From: Symbiodinium microadriaticum
Lineage: Eukaryota; Sar; Dinophyceae; Suessiales; Symbiodiniaceae
Length of the DNA stretch: 64,000 nt
NCBI GenBank assembly: GCA_001939145.1
Contig: LSRX01000168.1
Span: 430,522-494,521, forward strand
Reading direction: 5' to 3'
The notes beneath the pieces were generated by a model. That model saw only the letters and a program-made list of their open reading frames with translations, was not told the DNA's origin and did no database searches. Position numbers and translations under genes: made by a program. This document shows, one piece after another, positions 1 to 11,567 of this stretch; within the stretch, counting starts at the first letter, position 1; the number at the start of each line of letters is the position of its first letter.

Positions 1-1090
1 CACCCCTATGACAGGAACCCTAGAAGGGACCCTAATCTAGAGAGCTGCCCACCTACAGGTCTCTTATAATCATCATCTTGCGAACTGGATGGTAGCTTTT
101 GAAAATACTTCCTACGGAAGACCCACGCCTCGGAATGCTGGTCTATGTTGAGCCTTGGGGATGTGATTCGCAAAAGAGATCGACCGACGTGGCAACAACC
201 CTAAACTAAACCCTGAAGCCTAAATCCCGAAATCCGAAACCCTTCAAGTTCGCATACGTACCCGCCCGAGCAAACACATGGGCACATCAGCACATGGATC
301 GACACGCAAACATATGCACGGACATGCATACATACATGCATGCATGCGTAAAGGCATACATGCTGACATACACACAGATACATATATGCACATATACATG
401 CATGCATGATGCTGGCATGCTGCAGTTGTTCGTGCTGCAAGGATAAATCATTAGCTACATAGTGTCCCTGGTGCTTGTCACCTACGTGTTGCTAAATCTT
501 CGCACAAAATTTGCTTGCATCGATGCGTCTTGAACAGTGACTTGCTTGTCCATCTGGGACAGGTAAGCACGCATGTATGCGTGATTGTGTGCATGTATGG
601 TTGCATGTATGCGCTTATGCGATCACACATCTAATTGTGTCCATTAGTGTTAGTTTGCTGTGATGGGTATACATGAAGGCCCTAAACCTTAAACCTTAAA
701 CCTTAAACCCTAAACCCTGAACCCTAGCGGTTGTGCCCTGCCGGGATCGCTTCCAGGATTCCATCCAGTCCCAGACGGACATACACGAGAGACACTCTGA
801 TCTGCTCGGATAGAGACGGAGATTTTTTCAAAGCTCGGAATAGCCCAGGGTCCGAGAAACAGCAAACATTATCCTGACATAGACTTATGCAGGAACAAGA
901 CATCAACATCATTGACTGCTTGCTGTGGATCCCTTAACCATATCCAGCACAAAAAATAGTGGCTTGCACTGCCAGCTCTGCTAGCGGCGAATGACTTCCA
1001 CGGAACAAGCCAGTACTGCTGATCGATATGCAAGCATTGTCATTGCGCGTCGGGATTACGTGCTAGCTGGCTACATACTGAGCAAGAACT
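1..1090. other. Non-coding lead-in with telomere-like heptamers and CATA/CATG repeats
   Basis: Positions 200-245 and 680-725 carry AAACCCT-type heptamers, and 270-420 and 560-640 carry degenerate CATA/CATG repeats. A GC-rich island at 725-910 is open on both strands, but I see no convincing splice-site pair there. Confidence 0.5.
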
Positions 1091-1351
1091 TTTGACAATG
1101 CCGCAACCACATGCCATTCAGAGGCATGAGCACGCCAGCGATCGGGCTAGACCAAACAATGTCAAACAAGTCGAGAGTCGAGACGGTCAGGCCTCAAATG
1201 TCGCTGATCGATCCGCAGGCATCGTCTGGTTTATTGCCAGTGTCACCATTGGAGAGTACATGCTACTTACCTATGGAGCCTCAGGCTCTCCAAAACTTTC
1301 TGACAATGCCGCAACCACATGCCATTTTTAGAGGCACGAGAACACCAGCGA
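1091..1351. repeat. Pair of ~55 bp direct repeats
   Basis: The stretch 1091-1145 recurs with a few changes at 1299-1351. Both copies contain the core TGACAATGCCGCAACCACAT and then an AGAGGCA(T/C)GAG motif. The unit is about 207 bp. Confidence 0.6.
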
Positions 1352-1636
1352 CCACATGTGGCTCAACCCAAAACTGTCCAAACGGCCTGCCTCACTTGCG
1401 CAAGGACACGATGCCGATCGCTCCTGATCGCTGCATGGAAAGCGGGCACACACAAACATGCGTGTATGTGCGTATGTACGTGTGAATGTATAAATGTATG
1501 TGCATAATGAAGTTAAATATACACACACATTCTATGAGTGTATATTATATCTGTATATATAATATTGTAACTATAGTTGTGAAAAAATATGCATATACAT
1601 GAAACAGTTTGACAGTTGAGGTTGGTAGTAGTGGCG

Positions 1637-1790
<154 letters not shown>

Positions 1791-1934
1791 TGCAGTAGTA
1801 GTAGTCGTCGTCGTAGTAGTAGATTATCGCCAGTAGTAGTAATGGAACGGTACTAGTCGTTGTTGTGGCTGCAGCAGTAGCAGTAGTATGAGCAGTAACT
1901 GCTTTAACGGCGGCGACTACTACCATACGAGCTA

Positions 1935-2218
1935 CTACCATACTAGTTTTGCTACTACGACTACCACTACCACAACCCCTACCCCTACCACCACCCCTAC
2001 CCCTACCCCTACCTCTACCACTACCACTACCCCTACCCCTACCCCTACCCCTACTGCCACTGCCACTACCACTACCACAACCACTACCGCTACAACAACA
2101 ACAACTACTACTACTACTACGACGACGACGACGACGATGACGACTACAACTACTACTGCTTCTACTACTATTCCTGCTGCTACTACTACTATTATTATTA
2201 TTACTACTACTACTACTA

Positions 2219-2275
<57 letters not shown>

Positions 2276-2290
2276 GCACTACTAGCACTA

Positions 2291-2345
<55 letters not shown>

Positions 2346-2346
2346 G

Positions 2347-2386
<40 letters not shown>

Positions 2387-2462
2387 CTGCGACTACTCCT
2401 GCGACTACGCACTACTACTACTACTACTACTACGACGACGACGACGACGACGACGACGACTG

Positions 2463-2499
<37 letters not shown>

Positions 2500-2557
2500 G
2501 ACGACTGCTACTACTACTACTACTACTACTACCACTACTACTTCTACTACTACTACG

Positions 2558-2593
<36 letters not shown>

Positions 2594-2700
2594 GCTACTA
2601 CTACTACTACTACTTCTTCTACTACGACGACGACGACTCGTACTTCTACTACCACTACAGTAGCACCACTACTGCTGCAAGTCCTGGTGGCGGTAGTCGG
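1935..2700. repeat. Compound triplet satellite: (ACC), CCCTAC and (TAC)/(GAC) tracts
   Basis: Successive tracts of ACTACC/CCCTAC, then (TAC)n, (GAC)n and TAC again cover about 750 bp. Frames stay open only because these triplets lack stop codons, giving poly-Thr, Tyr or Val. Confidence 0.9.
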
Positions 2701-3123
2701 GACTAGTGCGACTACTAGCCCTTCTACTTGCACCCATAGTGTTCTCAGCTCTAGCAGGAGGAAAAGCGGGCGCTCGTGCTACTACATAGCAATTGTAGCA
2801 GCAGAATGCCATCATTGCTAACATCATCATAGCGGTAGCAGAAGCAGTAGACCAGCAGTAGCAGCGGAAGCAGGGGAGCAGTGGTCTCTCGAGGACAAGA
2901 ACACATAGCGATCGTCATCCCGCAGGTTTCTGCTGTTCGAAGTCTTAGTTTCAGGCTTCCGGGGAGTTCTGGGGCAGCTGTGCCGTGCCTCACCGACACC
3001 AGTGTGGGGATGACTATCTTTTGTATATAAGGAGACTGAAAGATGGAGCTATCCATATAGCTGAAGCAGCAGTGAACTATCGCCCTTTATAAAGGAGTGC
3101 CCGGTTTCAAAATATATTAGCAG

Positions 3124-3220
3124 GCCAAGAAGCTGCGTCGCAAACTGCATGAATCACGCAGCCGAAATTGAGTCAGAAGCGAGAAGCCGCAGGGCGCGTA
3201 TCCGCACGGCCTCGAACCTG
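3124..3220 (+). CDS. Putative exon, protein unknown
   Basis: The island follows CAG and is open to a GTTTTC donor. The frame CCA AGA AGC TGC... includes CVANCMNHAAEIE and then an Arg-rich stretch. No family is recognised, and the strand is inferred from the splice-like borders and protein-like composition. Confidence 0.4.
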
Positions 3221-3585
3221 GTTTTCGTAAAAAACCTAAACCTCTAAACCCGAACCCCCAATAGCTGATTTTCGGAAAACCCTACGTCCAGGACTCCAAA
3301 TCGCGTTTGGGGCTTCAAAGTTCGAAGTGGTACCCTAAGTGCCCTACCGTCTCATAAGCTAACATGGAATCCCACGTAGCATAAGTTTAACAAACAATTG
3401 CAGGGTACCTTTTCAAGGAACCCTACTTATTCTTACTTTCAGGCCACTGTAACGGATTTCGGTGAGCTGATTTCGGTTTAAGCACGTAACAAAGCAGTAG
3501 CTTTCAAGCCGAGCAACTCTGCATCCTGCAAGCAGCGCACCCGCACCCTTGGGGCGCAATGCTGTGAATCCTGCATGTGGTGCAA

Positions 3586-3686
3586 TAAGGCTCTAAGGAC
3601 TCATACCTTAAGGCTTTTGAGGGCCCAAAGCCCAAAGACCATAATTACTATATTCGGCTTTTGGGCTATTTTTAGCCTTAGGGGTA
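3586..3686. mobile_element. MITE-like family C, copy 1
   Basis: An imperfect palindrome built on AAGGCTCTAAGGACTCATA at the left and TTTTTAGCCTTAGGG at the right, with TA at the right end. The same element recurs at 28,298, 30,897, 57,398 and 60,750. Confidence 0.65.
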
Positions 3687-3838
3687 TGGAACCCGGATTT
3701 AAAGGTATAGCGTTGGGTTCAGCCTTCAATGAAACCCCAGTAAACCCCGAAACCCTAAACCCTGAAACACTCAACCCTCAAACCTAAACCCCAGTAAACC
3801 GTAAGCCCCAAACCAATAATACAAACCCAGTAGCACCT

Positions 3839-3933
3839 TACCCATAGGCTCCATAGCGGCTCCTTTTTGTGGTTTATAATTTAGGATCCTATAAGGTAAT
3901 GCCAAAAAGGAACTACTATGGAGCCTCTGGGTA
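3839..3933. mobile_element. MITE-like family A, copy 1
   Basis: A 95 bp palindrome starting TACCCATAGGCTCCATAG and ending CTATGGAGCCTCTGGGTA. The TA at each end is the presumed duplicated target. The centre is TTTAGGATCCTATAAGG. Confidence 0.8.
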
Positions 3934-4023
3934 GAGACAGGCAGGCTTCCGGGCTCGGGTGGCTTTAGGATTTAAGTCCTAGGCCCCATGGGGCCTTTAG
4001 CTTCGGGTTTAGGGTTTAGGGTT

Positions 4024-4107
4024 TACCTGGACCCTAAAGAACCTACCTTCTTACTATGAAATCTTTATATACATCCTTACCAATGTAGGTTATTTGGGGT
4101 TAAGGTA
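4024..4107. mobile_element. MITE-like family P, copy 1
   Basis: Begins TACCTGGACCCTAAAGAACC and ends GGTTAAGGTA, with TA at both ends. Related copies lie at 9,974-10,070, 15,825-15,929, ~33,468-33,560 and ~62,440-62,535. Confidence 0.5.
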
Positions 4108-4167
4108 GGGTTTAGGTTTTGGGGTTTAGGGTATTGTCAACTTCGATCCTTAGCTAAACAATTGCTA

Positions 4168-4318
4168 CCTTTTCTGCCCTCGCCCCTAACATCCGAAAGA
4201 CAACTCCGAAAGCCGAAGAACCCCCAAAAAAGAAGTTACGCCCCTATACATCGACACTGAGATTCTCATCGCAAGCTCTTTTCAAGAAGTCCTCCTCTTC
4301 AGAAAACAGGCCAGGAAG
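4168..4318 (+). CDS. Putative exon island
   Basis: The coding-like stretch is open in two plus frames. One contains YIDTEILIASSFQEVLLFRK and ends at TGA; the other is Lys/Pro-rich. The frame cannot be settled by eye. Confidence 0.3.
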
Positions 4319-4622
4319 TTGCACATCAATATCACCTGAGTGGCCCTAAGCCCCTTAAAAACCCTAAACCCCCACCAACCCTAAACGCGAGAACCTTCTA
4401 ACCCCTAAACCGTACTTGCTGCTCTAGGCGCTAACCACCCCCACCCCCACCCCCTTTGTCACACCTTCGGGTCGAGGGATTCACCGATTGACTGTACCCA
4501 TATCTACAGCTGCCCGATGGCCCTAAAAGCCTAAACCCAATACAACTTCAACCCTAAACCTCCCAATCCTAAATCCTTTAACCCTAAACCCTTAACCTTC
4601 AACCCGAAACCCTACTTTGTAG

Positions 4623-4761
4623 GTGTGGGGGGAAACTACACTCTCTTCGCTAGCTTCATTCCTACAGAGGCCTATGAAACCATTTGGGGGGGCCTCCAGA
4701 GCCTGCTAATTACAACCTTGAAGAAGGGTCCCGAGAGACACGGAACCGTGAAACTCTCAAC
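4623..4761 (+). CDS. Putative exon, protein unknown
   Basis: The island lies between an AG and a good donor, AAC|GTGAGG. The frame GGA AAC TAC... gives NYTLFASFIPTEAYETIWGG and continues with LQSLLITTLKK. CCCTAAA-type heptamers lie directly upstream. No family is recognised. Confidence 0.5.
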
Positions 4762-5217
4762 GTGAGGGGTTTGCGTAACCCACCGTGGAATGGGCCGGTC
4801 TTTCTACATTAAAGTACAGTGCGATATACGAAGAAGACGTTTTCCTTAGCTAGGGGTATATCGGAAGACCTGCGTATACATCCCTAAACCCCTCGGCCCT
4901 AAACCATAAGCCCTGACAGATCCCTTATAATAGAACCCTTGTAGCATGTTGTAAACCCTTCTAGAACCTGATAGATCCGTATAGACTTGCAATAGAAGCC
5001 TCATAAATCCCTAAACCCTAAACCCTAGAGATCCTTCAAAACTCCCTTTATAGATAAATCTTGGGACCTCCAGAACCTTGCTAAACCCTAGAGCCCTAAG
5101 CCGCATACCCTAAACTATCACTACACCCCAAAGGTCTTGGAATCCCTTCCTGAAGCTTGTAAATGCCTGGGGATCCCGTATAGACAATCCCTGTATCGAT
5201 TACCCTTAGGGACACCC

Positions 5218-5412
5218 TAAACCCTAACCCAAAACCCTAAACCCCTAAACCCCTGAACCCCATAAACCCTAAACTGCTAAAGCTCTAAATCCCTGAACCC
5301 CTAAACCCTAAAACCCTAAAACTCTCAAACACTAAACCCCTAAACCCTGAACCCTAAACGGCCCTAAACCCTAAGCCCTAAACCCGAAACCCTAAACCCC
5401 AAACGCCCCAAA
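5218..5412. repeat. CCCTAAA telomere-like array
   Basis: Degenerate CCCTAAA heptamers cover about 200 bp. They face an array of opposite orientation at 5,486-5,700, with the exon-like island 5,422-5,472 between. Confidence 0.85.
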
Positions 5413-5421
5413 CCAAGCCAG

Positions 5422-5472
5422 GAAGCTCCAGTCGCTGTCACCCTGGGAGTTGCCGAGCTGATCCCTCGACAG
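5422..5472 (+). CDS. Putative 17-codon exon between inverted heptamer arrays
   Basis: Fifty-one bases lie between an AG and CAG|GTCCTT, all open, reading EAPVAVTLGVAELIPRQ. CCCTAAA repeats end just upstream and TTTAGGG repeats start just downstream. Confidence 0.45.
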
Positions 5473-5485
5473 GTCCTTCATGTGG

Positions 5486-5700
5486 GGTTGAGGGTTTAGG
5501 GCTTAGGGTTTAGGTTTTAGGGATTAGGGGTTTAAAGGTAAGGGTGTAGGGGAGAGTTTAGGGATTAGGGTTTTAAGTTAAGGGTGTAGGGTTTAGGGTT
5601 TGGGTTTAAGGCACGCTAGGGTTTGGGTTTGGGGTTTAGGGATTACGAGGTTTAGGGTTCAGGGCTTACAAGGTTTAAGGCTTTGGGTTTCAGAGAGGTT
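5486..5700. repeat. TTTAGGG telomere-like array
   Basis: Degenerate TTTAGGG heptamers, opposite in orientation to the array ending at 5,412. Confidence 0.85.
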
Positions 5701-5768
5701 TAGGGTGACAGCTCACTAAAAGAAGGCAAAGCCTCACCTGGACCAGAGAGGCGAAGGGTTCAGGAGTT

Positions 5769-5885
5769 AGGACTGGGGGGACCCTCGGGGATGTAGACCC
5801 TCTCAACAGGGTCCCTTCCAAGAGAGCCATAAGTAGAGTTAAGAAGGGTCCCCTCTAAGGGGTCTCCCTAATACTACCTAGGAGG
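5769..5885. mobile_element. Repeat family J, copy 1 (uninterrupted)
   Basis: Contains GACCCTCTCAACAGGGTCCC, then GAGAGCCATAAGTAGAGTTA, then AAGGGTCCCCTCTAAGGGGT. The copy at 49,830-50,030 matches it but is split by a heptamer array. Confidence 0.6.
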
Positions 5886-5953
5886 GTTTCGGGTCTATAT
5901 AGGGGGTAAGGCTCCAACTATATACATGGTAAAAAAAAAGAGACTGCCAACAG

Positions 5954-6082
5954 CCCTCGTCTGCAAACTACTCGGAACACATCGGAACACGTTCCCTTTT
6001 TGGGCCCCCGCGTCTGGGAAAACTTCTTCCGTTTTGGCTTGGTTCAAGACTGATGAGTTCTGGATTGAAGCATAAAAAATAG
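5954..6082 (+). CDS. Putative terminal exon
   Basis: After CAG the frame is open for 42 codons to TAG and includes YSEHIGTRSLFGPPRLGKLL. The opposite strand is also open, so strand is uncertain. Confidence 0.3.
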   Translation, partial: PSSANYSEHIGTRSLFGPPRLGKLLPFWLGSRLMSSGLKHKK

Positions 6083-6433
6083 TTCATTAGCTTGTGGGTC
6101 GAGCGAGGACAGCTGACAAACTTGCCCCTCACACCGAGCAGAAACTGGGACTGCATCTAACATGAACGAAAATTTTGACTCGTTTCATGCGACAATTTGT
6201 GAACTGCATGTGTGTGTGTGTGTGTGTTTTGGCTTTTATTTGGCCAGTGCGTGCAAATTGTCTTCACATTTTAACACATGAGCATTGTTGCCAGAAGTTT
6301 AAACAGTGTCCCCAGGCCCAAAGGCCAACAGCTCATCGAAATTAAAACCGTTTGGAACGCAAAAACCTGGATTCCCCGTGCCCAGCGACCAACTTGTCAG
6401 AGCACCCCAAACCCGAAACCCAAAACCCTAAAC

Positions 6434-6510
6434 CGTGCAATGTGCTTGGCACATCAGTTCGTGAATGCAGAAGAAGGACAGCAGAAGAGGCCGAAGGGAA
6501 GCAAAGCAGG
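6434..6510 (+). CDS. Exon-like island flanked by outward heptamers
   Basis: CCCTAAA repeats end just before ATGTGCTTGGCACATCAG and TTTAGGG repeats follow from 6,530. One frame gives MCLAHQFVNAEEGQQKRPKG. The splice borders are not clear. Confidence 0.3.
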
Positions 6511-6529
6511 GCTTGGGGTTCAGGATGGG

Positions 6530-6670
6530 CCTTTAGGGTATAGGGTTTAGGGTATAGGGTTTAGGATTTAGGGTATAGGGTTTAGGATTTAGGGTACAGG
6601 GTTTAGGGTTTGGGGTTTGGGGTTTAGGGTATAGGGTTTAGGGTCTAGGCTTTGGGGTTTGGGGTTTAGG
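6530..6670. repeat. TTTAGGG telomere-like array
   Basis: TTTAGGG and TATAGGG variants in tandem. Confidence 0.85.
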
Positions 6671-6835
6671 TGTGAGCAAGTCCTTGGTAGCCTGCTTGCA
6701 GAGCGGCTGCGGCTGCCTATGTTCTGCCTCCAGCACACTCTCAGATTCTTGAGATGTCAAGGGCACACTCGGGCAGAAACTGTGAAAAGGGACCTCGCAA
6801 TGTACCCGGAATAAGGTTATCAGCTGCTAAAACAG

Positions 6836-6904
6836 GGTGATGTGGCCATACGCCTGCAGCTGCTGAGTGCTGCCTTCCACCCGAAGCCCGCACTTGACAC
6901 TTGA
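6836..6904 (+). CDS. Putative terminal exon
   Basis: An acceptor CTAAAACAG precedes an open frame reading GDVAIRLQLLSAAFHPKPAL and ending at TGA. The sequence CTAAAA would suit a branch site. No family is recognised. Confidence 0.4.
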   Translation, partial: GDVAIRLQLLSAAFHPKPALDT

Positions 6905-7462
6905 CTGCCCGGTTCTCTTTAAGCTTCAAGTGTTTTGTCTTGTTGTACTTCCCTAAGTGTCCATGGGCCCATATATTCAGACACGGTATACTTTGGCCCT
7001 GAAGTACCCTTGAGGTCTAAGCACATGTATATCGTATGTGTGTGTGTATATATATATATACACACATACAAAGATATATATAAGTACATGGAAACCCTTT
7101 AGGGCTTGTGTCGAGAAGCAGGCCAAAGTGCCCAGCGCAAAGCCCGACAAAAACTGAATTCTGATTGAAGGAACCCACCCAACACCGAACCCTAAATCGC
7201 CCTTTGTTGGTTTGGGGCTTGGGGTTTAAGAGTCTTACAAGCGCCTTCGAGCACATACGGAAACTACTAACAAACAAAATAGTTAGCTTCCTACAATCGC
7301 CCTGCACCCTAATATGGAAGCCTCAAAGGTTGGCCCAAAATTATCGATCTTTTATAGTAGCCCTTGTAGCGGCTTGCATCGTGCAGTAGCCAGCGTATAA
7401 ACCCGGACCCCCTGGTAGGATTGATTGTGTAAGTCTGATGAATTGCTAACTTTGCTCAGCTT

Positions 7463-7579
7463 CCCAAAGGGTCCCATGTACTGTTATGGGAGATACTTCC
7501 TTAAAACCTTAAAACAGAATAGTAATGCCGAATATAGAAACCCCACGTTCTACTATGTAAGTACATAGGACCCTTTGGG
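7463..7579. mobile_element. MITE-like family E, copy 1
   Basis: Inverted ends CCCAAAGGGTCC and GGACCCTTTGGG surround a middle with GAGATACTTCC and TCTACTATGTAAGTAC. Relatives lie at 15,154, 28,697, 31,926, 32,636, 32,732 and 53,457. Confidence 0.6.
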
Positions 7580-7865
7580 TTTGTCATCAAAGTCTTTCCC
7601 GGCACTGCAAACCCTAGTCCCTGAAATTTTATCCTCCAAATGCCAAAACCCTACACCACAAACCCCGAAGCCACGAAACCATCTTGTTGCTCATACCCCC
7701 CCCCCCCAAATCCCCAAGAGTCCAAATATGAGGGGTGTGGGATCCCAAGGCTAGTCTTTGAATGGTTTTGGTGCCTAAAGCCCTGCTGTTTGTGTGCTTT
7801 GTGCTTGGACCCGCCGGGAATCCTCCGCCCTAAATACCCTGAGCTCTAATCCCTCCAGCCTGAAG

Positions 7866-7919
7866 AACCGAGCCCTCGCTATATACGAAAGCTGCATTGC
7901 TTGGAAAAACGACAGATAT
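7866..7919 (+). CDS. Putative 18-codon exon
   Basis: The stretch between GAAG and GTGTATG is open and reads NRALAIYESCIAWKNDRY. Its donor merges into a GTATGTATG microsatellite. Confidence 0.4.
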
Positions 7920-8427
7920 GTGTATGTATGGATGTATGAATGTATGTATGGCTCAAGATGGCCCAGAACAAGTTTCGAGTCTTTCGACGCCAACCCCAAA
8001 CACACCCCTGCATCAAAGTACAAAGCACTTGCAACTTTTTATGAGATAACACTAAGCCCATCTAAACCCCAAACTCACCCTAAACCCTAAGCCCTAAACT
8101 CTAGACCGTCAGCCCGTCTGATTTCATAGGGAAGCCCTCATGCTGTAAGGTCCGCGGCACCTTCCGGACGGGAAGTGGCGAATCCGAGGCAGCCACATCT
8201 GCATGACCATTTAGGGTTGCTTAGGATTTGCTTTTTTGGCTTAGGGTTTAGGGTAGTTTTTTGTGTTTAGGGTTTAGTAAGTATAGGGTTAGGGTCCTCA
8301 TTAACAGAACCCCGATCCGTCGTGTTCCCATTAAGTGGGGAGTCTGTAAGGTTCTAGAGTTAACAGACAAGGGCGTAGGGCTTTAGATATTTAGAGATCT
8401 TCCCGTATCCTGGCATTAAGCACTGCA

Positions 8428-8430
8428 TCC

Positions 8431-8475
<45 letters not shown>

Positions 8476-8522
8476 CTACATATATATATATACACATGTG
8501 TACATATATATACACACACACA
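8428..8522. repeat. (TA)n microsatellite
   Basis: An AT-dinucleotide tract with CA interruptions. A second (TA)n tract lies at 10,155-10,200. Confidence 0.9.
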
Positions 8523-9075
8523 CCTTAAACCATGATAGAAACCCTGATCTGAGTTAAGAAGCATGTCTCACTTAGGGCCTACTTCCAGTTCTGGGAGCAG
8601 GGTATCAAACCGGGGGTGTGCTATCGTAGTAGAAAGCCCATACAATAGAAGCCTAAACAGTTACCAATATCATTCCTTGGATTCCTTATTTTTCTGTTGT
8701 AGTATAAAGGAGCCCAAAACCCTATTCTAATTATTTAGGCCCCTACAGTATAGAGGATTGAGTAGGACTAAGACAAATCATTCAGACCTCCATCAGTGCC
8801 CAGGCTTCGGCTCATTTTCGGTTGTAGCTTCGTTGGCATAGCCCTTCGGGCTCCAAGGACTCATGTCACAGTTTATGCTTTTGGTCCCAAAGACCATACT
8901 ATAAAAAAAAGACTTTTGGGCTATTTCGAGCCCGTCTGCTGTCCTGCTGTCCAAGGCTTGGTGGTCGAGGTTTAGGGCTTCTCGCGGTTCGTGTTTGGGA
9001 GGTCAGTTGGGGTGCAGGATTTTGGTTTTCCCAGGGGGTGTCGGGGTTTAGGAGGGTAGGATGTAGGGACAATGT

Positions 9076-9379
9076 AGGGTACCGTCGGCAGAACCACTGC
9101 AGGTTCTGAAGGGGTTGGAGGAGCAAGCAATTTAGGAGACGGGTACACCGTTTCTGGGTTCTTGTTAAGGGAGTTAATGTAAGTCACCTTAATACGGATC
9201 TATAGTCAATAACATGGTTTCCGTATTATGGTAGCTTAAATCAAAACCAAATTAAAACCCTTAACAAGAACCCAGGTTTTACTGCATTGTTCGAGCTTGT
9301 TGGCTCGCGGCTGCAGCTCGTGGCCCCGCCCCAAGTCTACAGCTTCCCAGAGTGTCCAGGAACCCGCTAGGTCCCCGAT
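9076..9379 (+). CDS. Two putative exons split by palindromic element G1
   Basis: Left part 9,076-9,157 is open (SEGVGGASNLGDGYTVS) up to TCTGG|GTTCTTG. The right part resumes after GAACCCAG and reads FYCIVRACWLAAAARG to CTAG|GTCCCC. Phases agree: two leftover bases, then one. The gap is one copy of element G. Other frames of the right part are also open. Confidence 0.45.
9154..9275. mobile_element. Introner-like family G, copy 1
   Basis: A 122 bp palindrome with ends CTGGGTTCTTGTTAAGGG and CCCTTAACAAGAACCCAG. Because the ends are inverted repeats, GT lies near the left and AG at the right in either orientation. A second copy lies at 62,668-62,779. Confidence 0.8.
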
Positions 9380-9553
9380 GTTTATGGTTTAGGGTTTGGG
9401 GCCTAATAAACCCGATACTATCATCTGAAAGACGTTGCCACCTGAAGCACTAGAATTCCAAATTCCAAAACCCTTATATTCACCTGCATGGTAACATGCA
9501 CAGTAAGCCTTAGAATAATCCTGATGCCATGACTTAGGAGTCCACGGATGCAG

Positions 9554-9609
9554 AAAAGTGCACCTTCCCAAGCTGACGTCGGCTCCGGTCGTACGCTCAG
9601 AAAGGGTCG
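9554..9609 (+). CDS. Putative exon
   Basis: GATGCAG precedes and TCG|GTGAGG follows. The frame reads KSAPSQADVGSGRTLRKG. The island continues open to about 9,700 in all three plus frames and on the minus strand, so frame and strand are tentative. Confidence 0.35.
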
Positions 9610-10309
9610 GTGAGGGCTCCCAGCGTTGCTCGATTTCGAGCAGAGGCCCGCGAATCCCTGGCCAGGAGAGGAATTCAAAAGAGTGGCCTTAATCATTATG
9701 CTATAGAGCTTAGGGGTATAACCCTAAACCCTACACCCTAAACCCTGAACCCTACACCCTAAACCCTACACCCTAAAGCCCAAACCCTACACCCTAAACC
9801 CCAAACCCCACTTCTTTCCGGGGGACCTATGGGCTTGCAATGCTAATCAGCCCTATATGCAGGCGACTCGCCTGGGGGTGGCGAAAACCTCGGGCTAAGG
9901 AGGGTTGATGGCATGGGGTAAACCTGAACCCGAAATTAGGGTTTAGGGTTGAGTGGGTTGACGGCTTGGGGTATACCTGAATCCTAAATAGCCTACCGTT
10001 TGAGGGTTCCTGCTTATGACATCCTCGTATACTTCCTTGAAGCACAGGTAGGCCAGTTGGGGTAAAGGTAGAGGCTAGGGCTGTAATTTAGGGGCGTTGA
10101 CATTTAAAACACGGCTATGGAGTATGTGATGCTATCATTTATAAATACATAAACATATATATATATATATATATACATACATATATATATATATATATGC
10201 ATTTATTCATTTATATAGAAGGAGCCCACTTGGGATTTCGGGTCTCGGGCTAAAGTTGACCGAACGTTGGGACATCGGCCCTGAGACCTGAAACTCGAAA
10301 CTCGGGTTA

Positions 10310-10390
10310 GGGTTTAAGCTGGATAGGGTTTAGGGTTTAGGGTTTATAAGGTTTAGGGTTTAGGGTTTTAGGGTTTATAAGGTTTAGGGA
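10310..10390. repeat. TTTAGGG telomere-like array
   Basis: Tandem TTTAGGG with TTTATAAGG interruptions, directly before palindrome K1. Confidence 0.85.
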
Positions 10391-10398
10391 AGTGGATA

Positions 10399-10490
10399 CT
10401 GCCCGCACTCAGTAACAGTTGAGTAATATTCATACCATGGATATAGAAGGCCCTGAACAGTAGTCATATTATAGACTGTTACTGTATGGG
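10399..10490. mobile_element. Palindromic element K, copy 1
   Basis: TGCCCGCACTCAGTAACAGT at the left and ATAGACTGTTACTG at the right. The same element begins immediately after the TATTA satellite at 22,108. Confidence 0.55.
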
Positions 10491-11027
10491 GAAGGATGCC
10501 TACAATCTTGTTGTTCGAAGCTCACCGATGTCACTGTTTTGACCAAGTTCGTTGGCTACATGCAGAGCAAGCCCTAAACCCTACATCCTAAAACCCTAAA
10601 CCCTCACCGCCGCATCGCCAAAACCCAAAACCCTAAACCCATGGGTTGAAACCTGGGGCTTGCGCCTCGGTTTAGGCTGCTTAGGCGGAGGGTTTAGGGT
10701 TGAGGGCTTTAGGTCTACGGTTTAGGGTTTAGGGTTCAGGGTTTAAGGCTTACAAATCAAGGTGCCCTTATGAGACGTTTACTCAAAGCGTCCTAGGGCC
10801 TACATAGCAGAACCTAGGGCGTCTATACTAGGATTTACTTTGATGAATGAGGGAAGTATCCCCCATAAGGGTTCAGGGTTTACTCAGAAGTGATCTCGCC
10901 TCGTGTTAGAAGCTGCAGCGCAGCAACCGAAACCCTAAACCCTAAACCCTAAACCGTCTCTAGCTACATCACCGCTAGAAGACACAGGCAGACCTCAGCC
11001 CCTAAACTAAACCCCAAAGCCTTGAAA

Positions 11028-11180
11028 GCCTTACCTGTTGATCCAACCAGCTACTCTTTGTTTGGGGTTTAGGGTTTAGGGTTTAGCTGTTGATCCCACA
11101 AGCTACTGTTTGTCTAAGGTTTATAGGGTTTAGGGTTTAGGGCTTACCTGTTGATCCAACAAGCTACTGTCTCAACTGAA
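11028..11180. repeat. ~57 bp minisatellite mixing a unique core and TTTAGGG
   Basis: The core CTGTTGATCC(A/C)AC(A/C)AGCTACTG occurs three times, separated by TTTAGGG runs. The array therefore contains telomere-like DNA as part of its unit. Confidence 0.75.
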
Positions 11181-11567
11181 GGCCTCTGCTCAGTCTCAAA
11201 TTAGAGATTTCCCAATTTGGTCCGATACCCTTAAAACCTTAAAACTCTCAAGCACTCAACCTGAAAAAACCAAACTCCGCAACGATACCCCAAACCTAAA
11301 ATACACCAAACTGAACGACAGTATAGCGCCTGAATCATTCGAAGAGGCGTCTGGGGTAGAGTATACTACATACTTCTATAAGGGAATCGAAAGGAACACT
11401 GTGAAGAATCATTCGGGCCCTCACCTTGTTGAGCTCTGGAAAGTCTAAGCCCCACACCACACAACCCTATAACCCCTACAGCCGAAAGAACACTAAACCC
11501 TAAACTCTAAACCCTAAACCCCTACAGCCTGAAGTAGGCTCGCCGTGCCTTTTGAATTTTTGCCCGG

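Larger units (their letters stand above)
6905..9075. other. Repeat-rich stretch with few exon candidates
   Basis: Contains TA and GT tracts (7,040-7,080), a Leu-rich open island (7,232-7,389, EHIRKLLTNKIVSFLQSP), element E, the small exon at 7,866, an island at 8,119-8,200 and a family C relative at 8,841-8,934. The rest is heptamers and apparently unique non-coding DNA. Confidence 0.4.
9700..11567. other. Heptamer-dominated stretch
   Basis: Alternating CCCTAAA and TTTAGGG arrays, element P2 (9,974-10,070), palindrome K1, a diverged E element (~10,770-10,872) and the minisatellite at 11,028. No convincing exon was seen apart from a short island at ~10,520-10,570. Confidence 0.45.
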
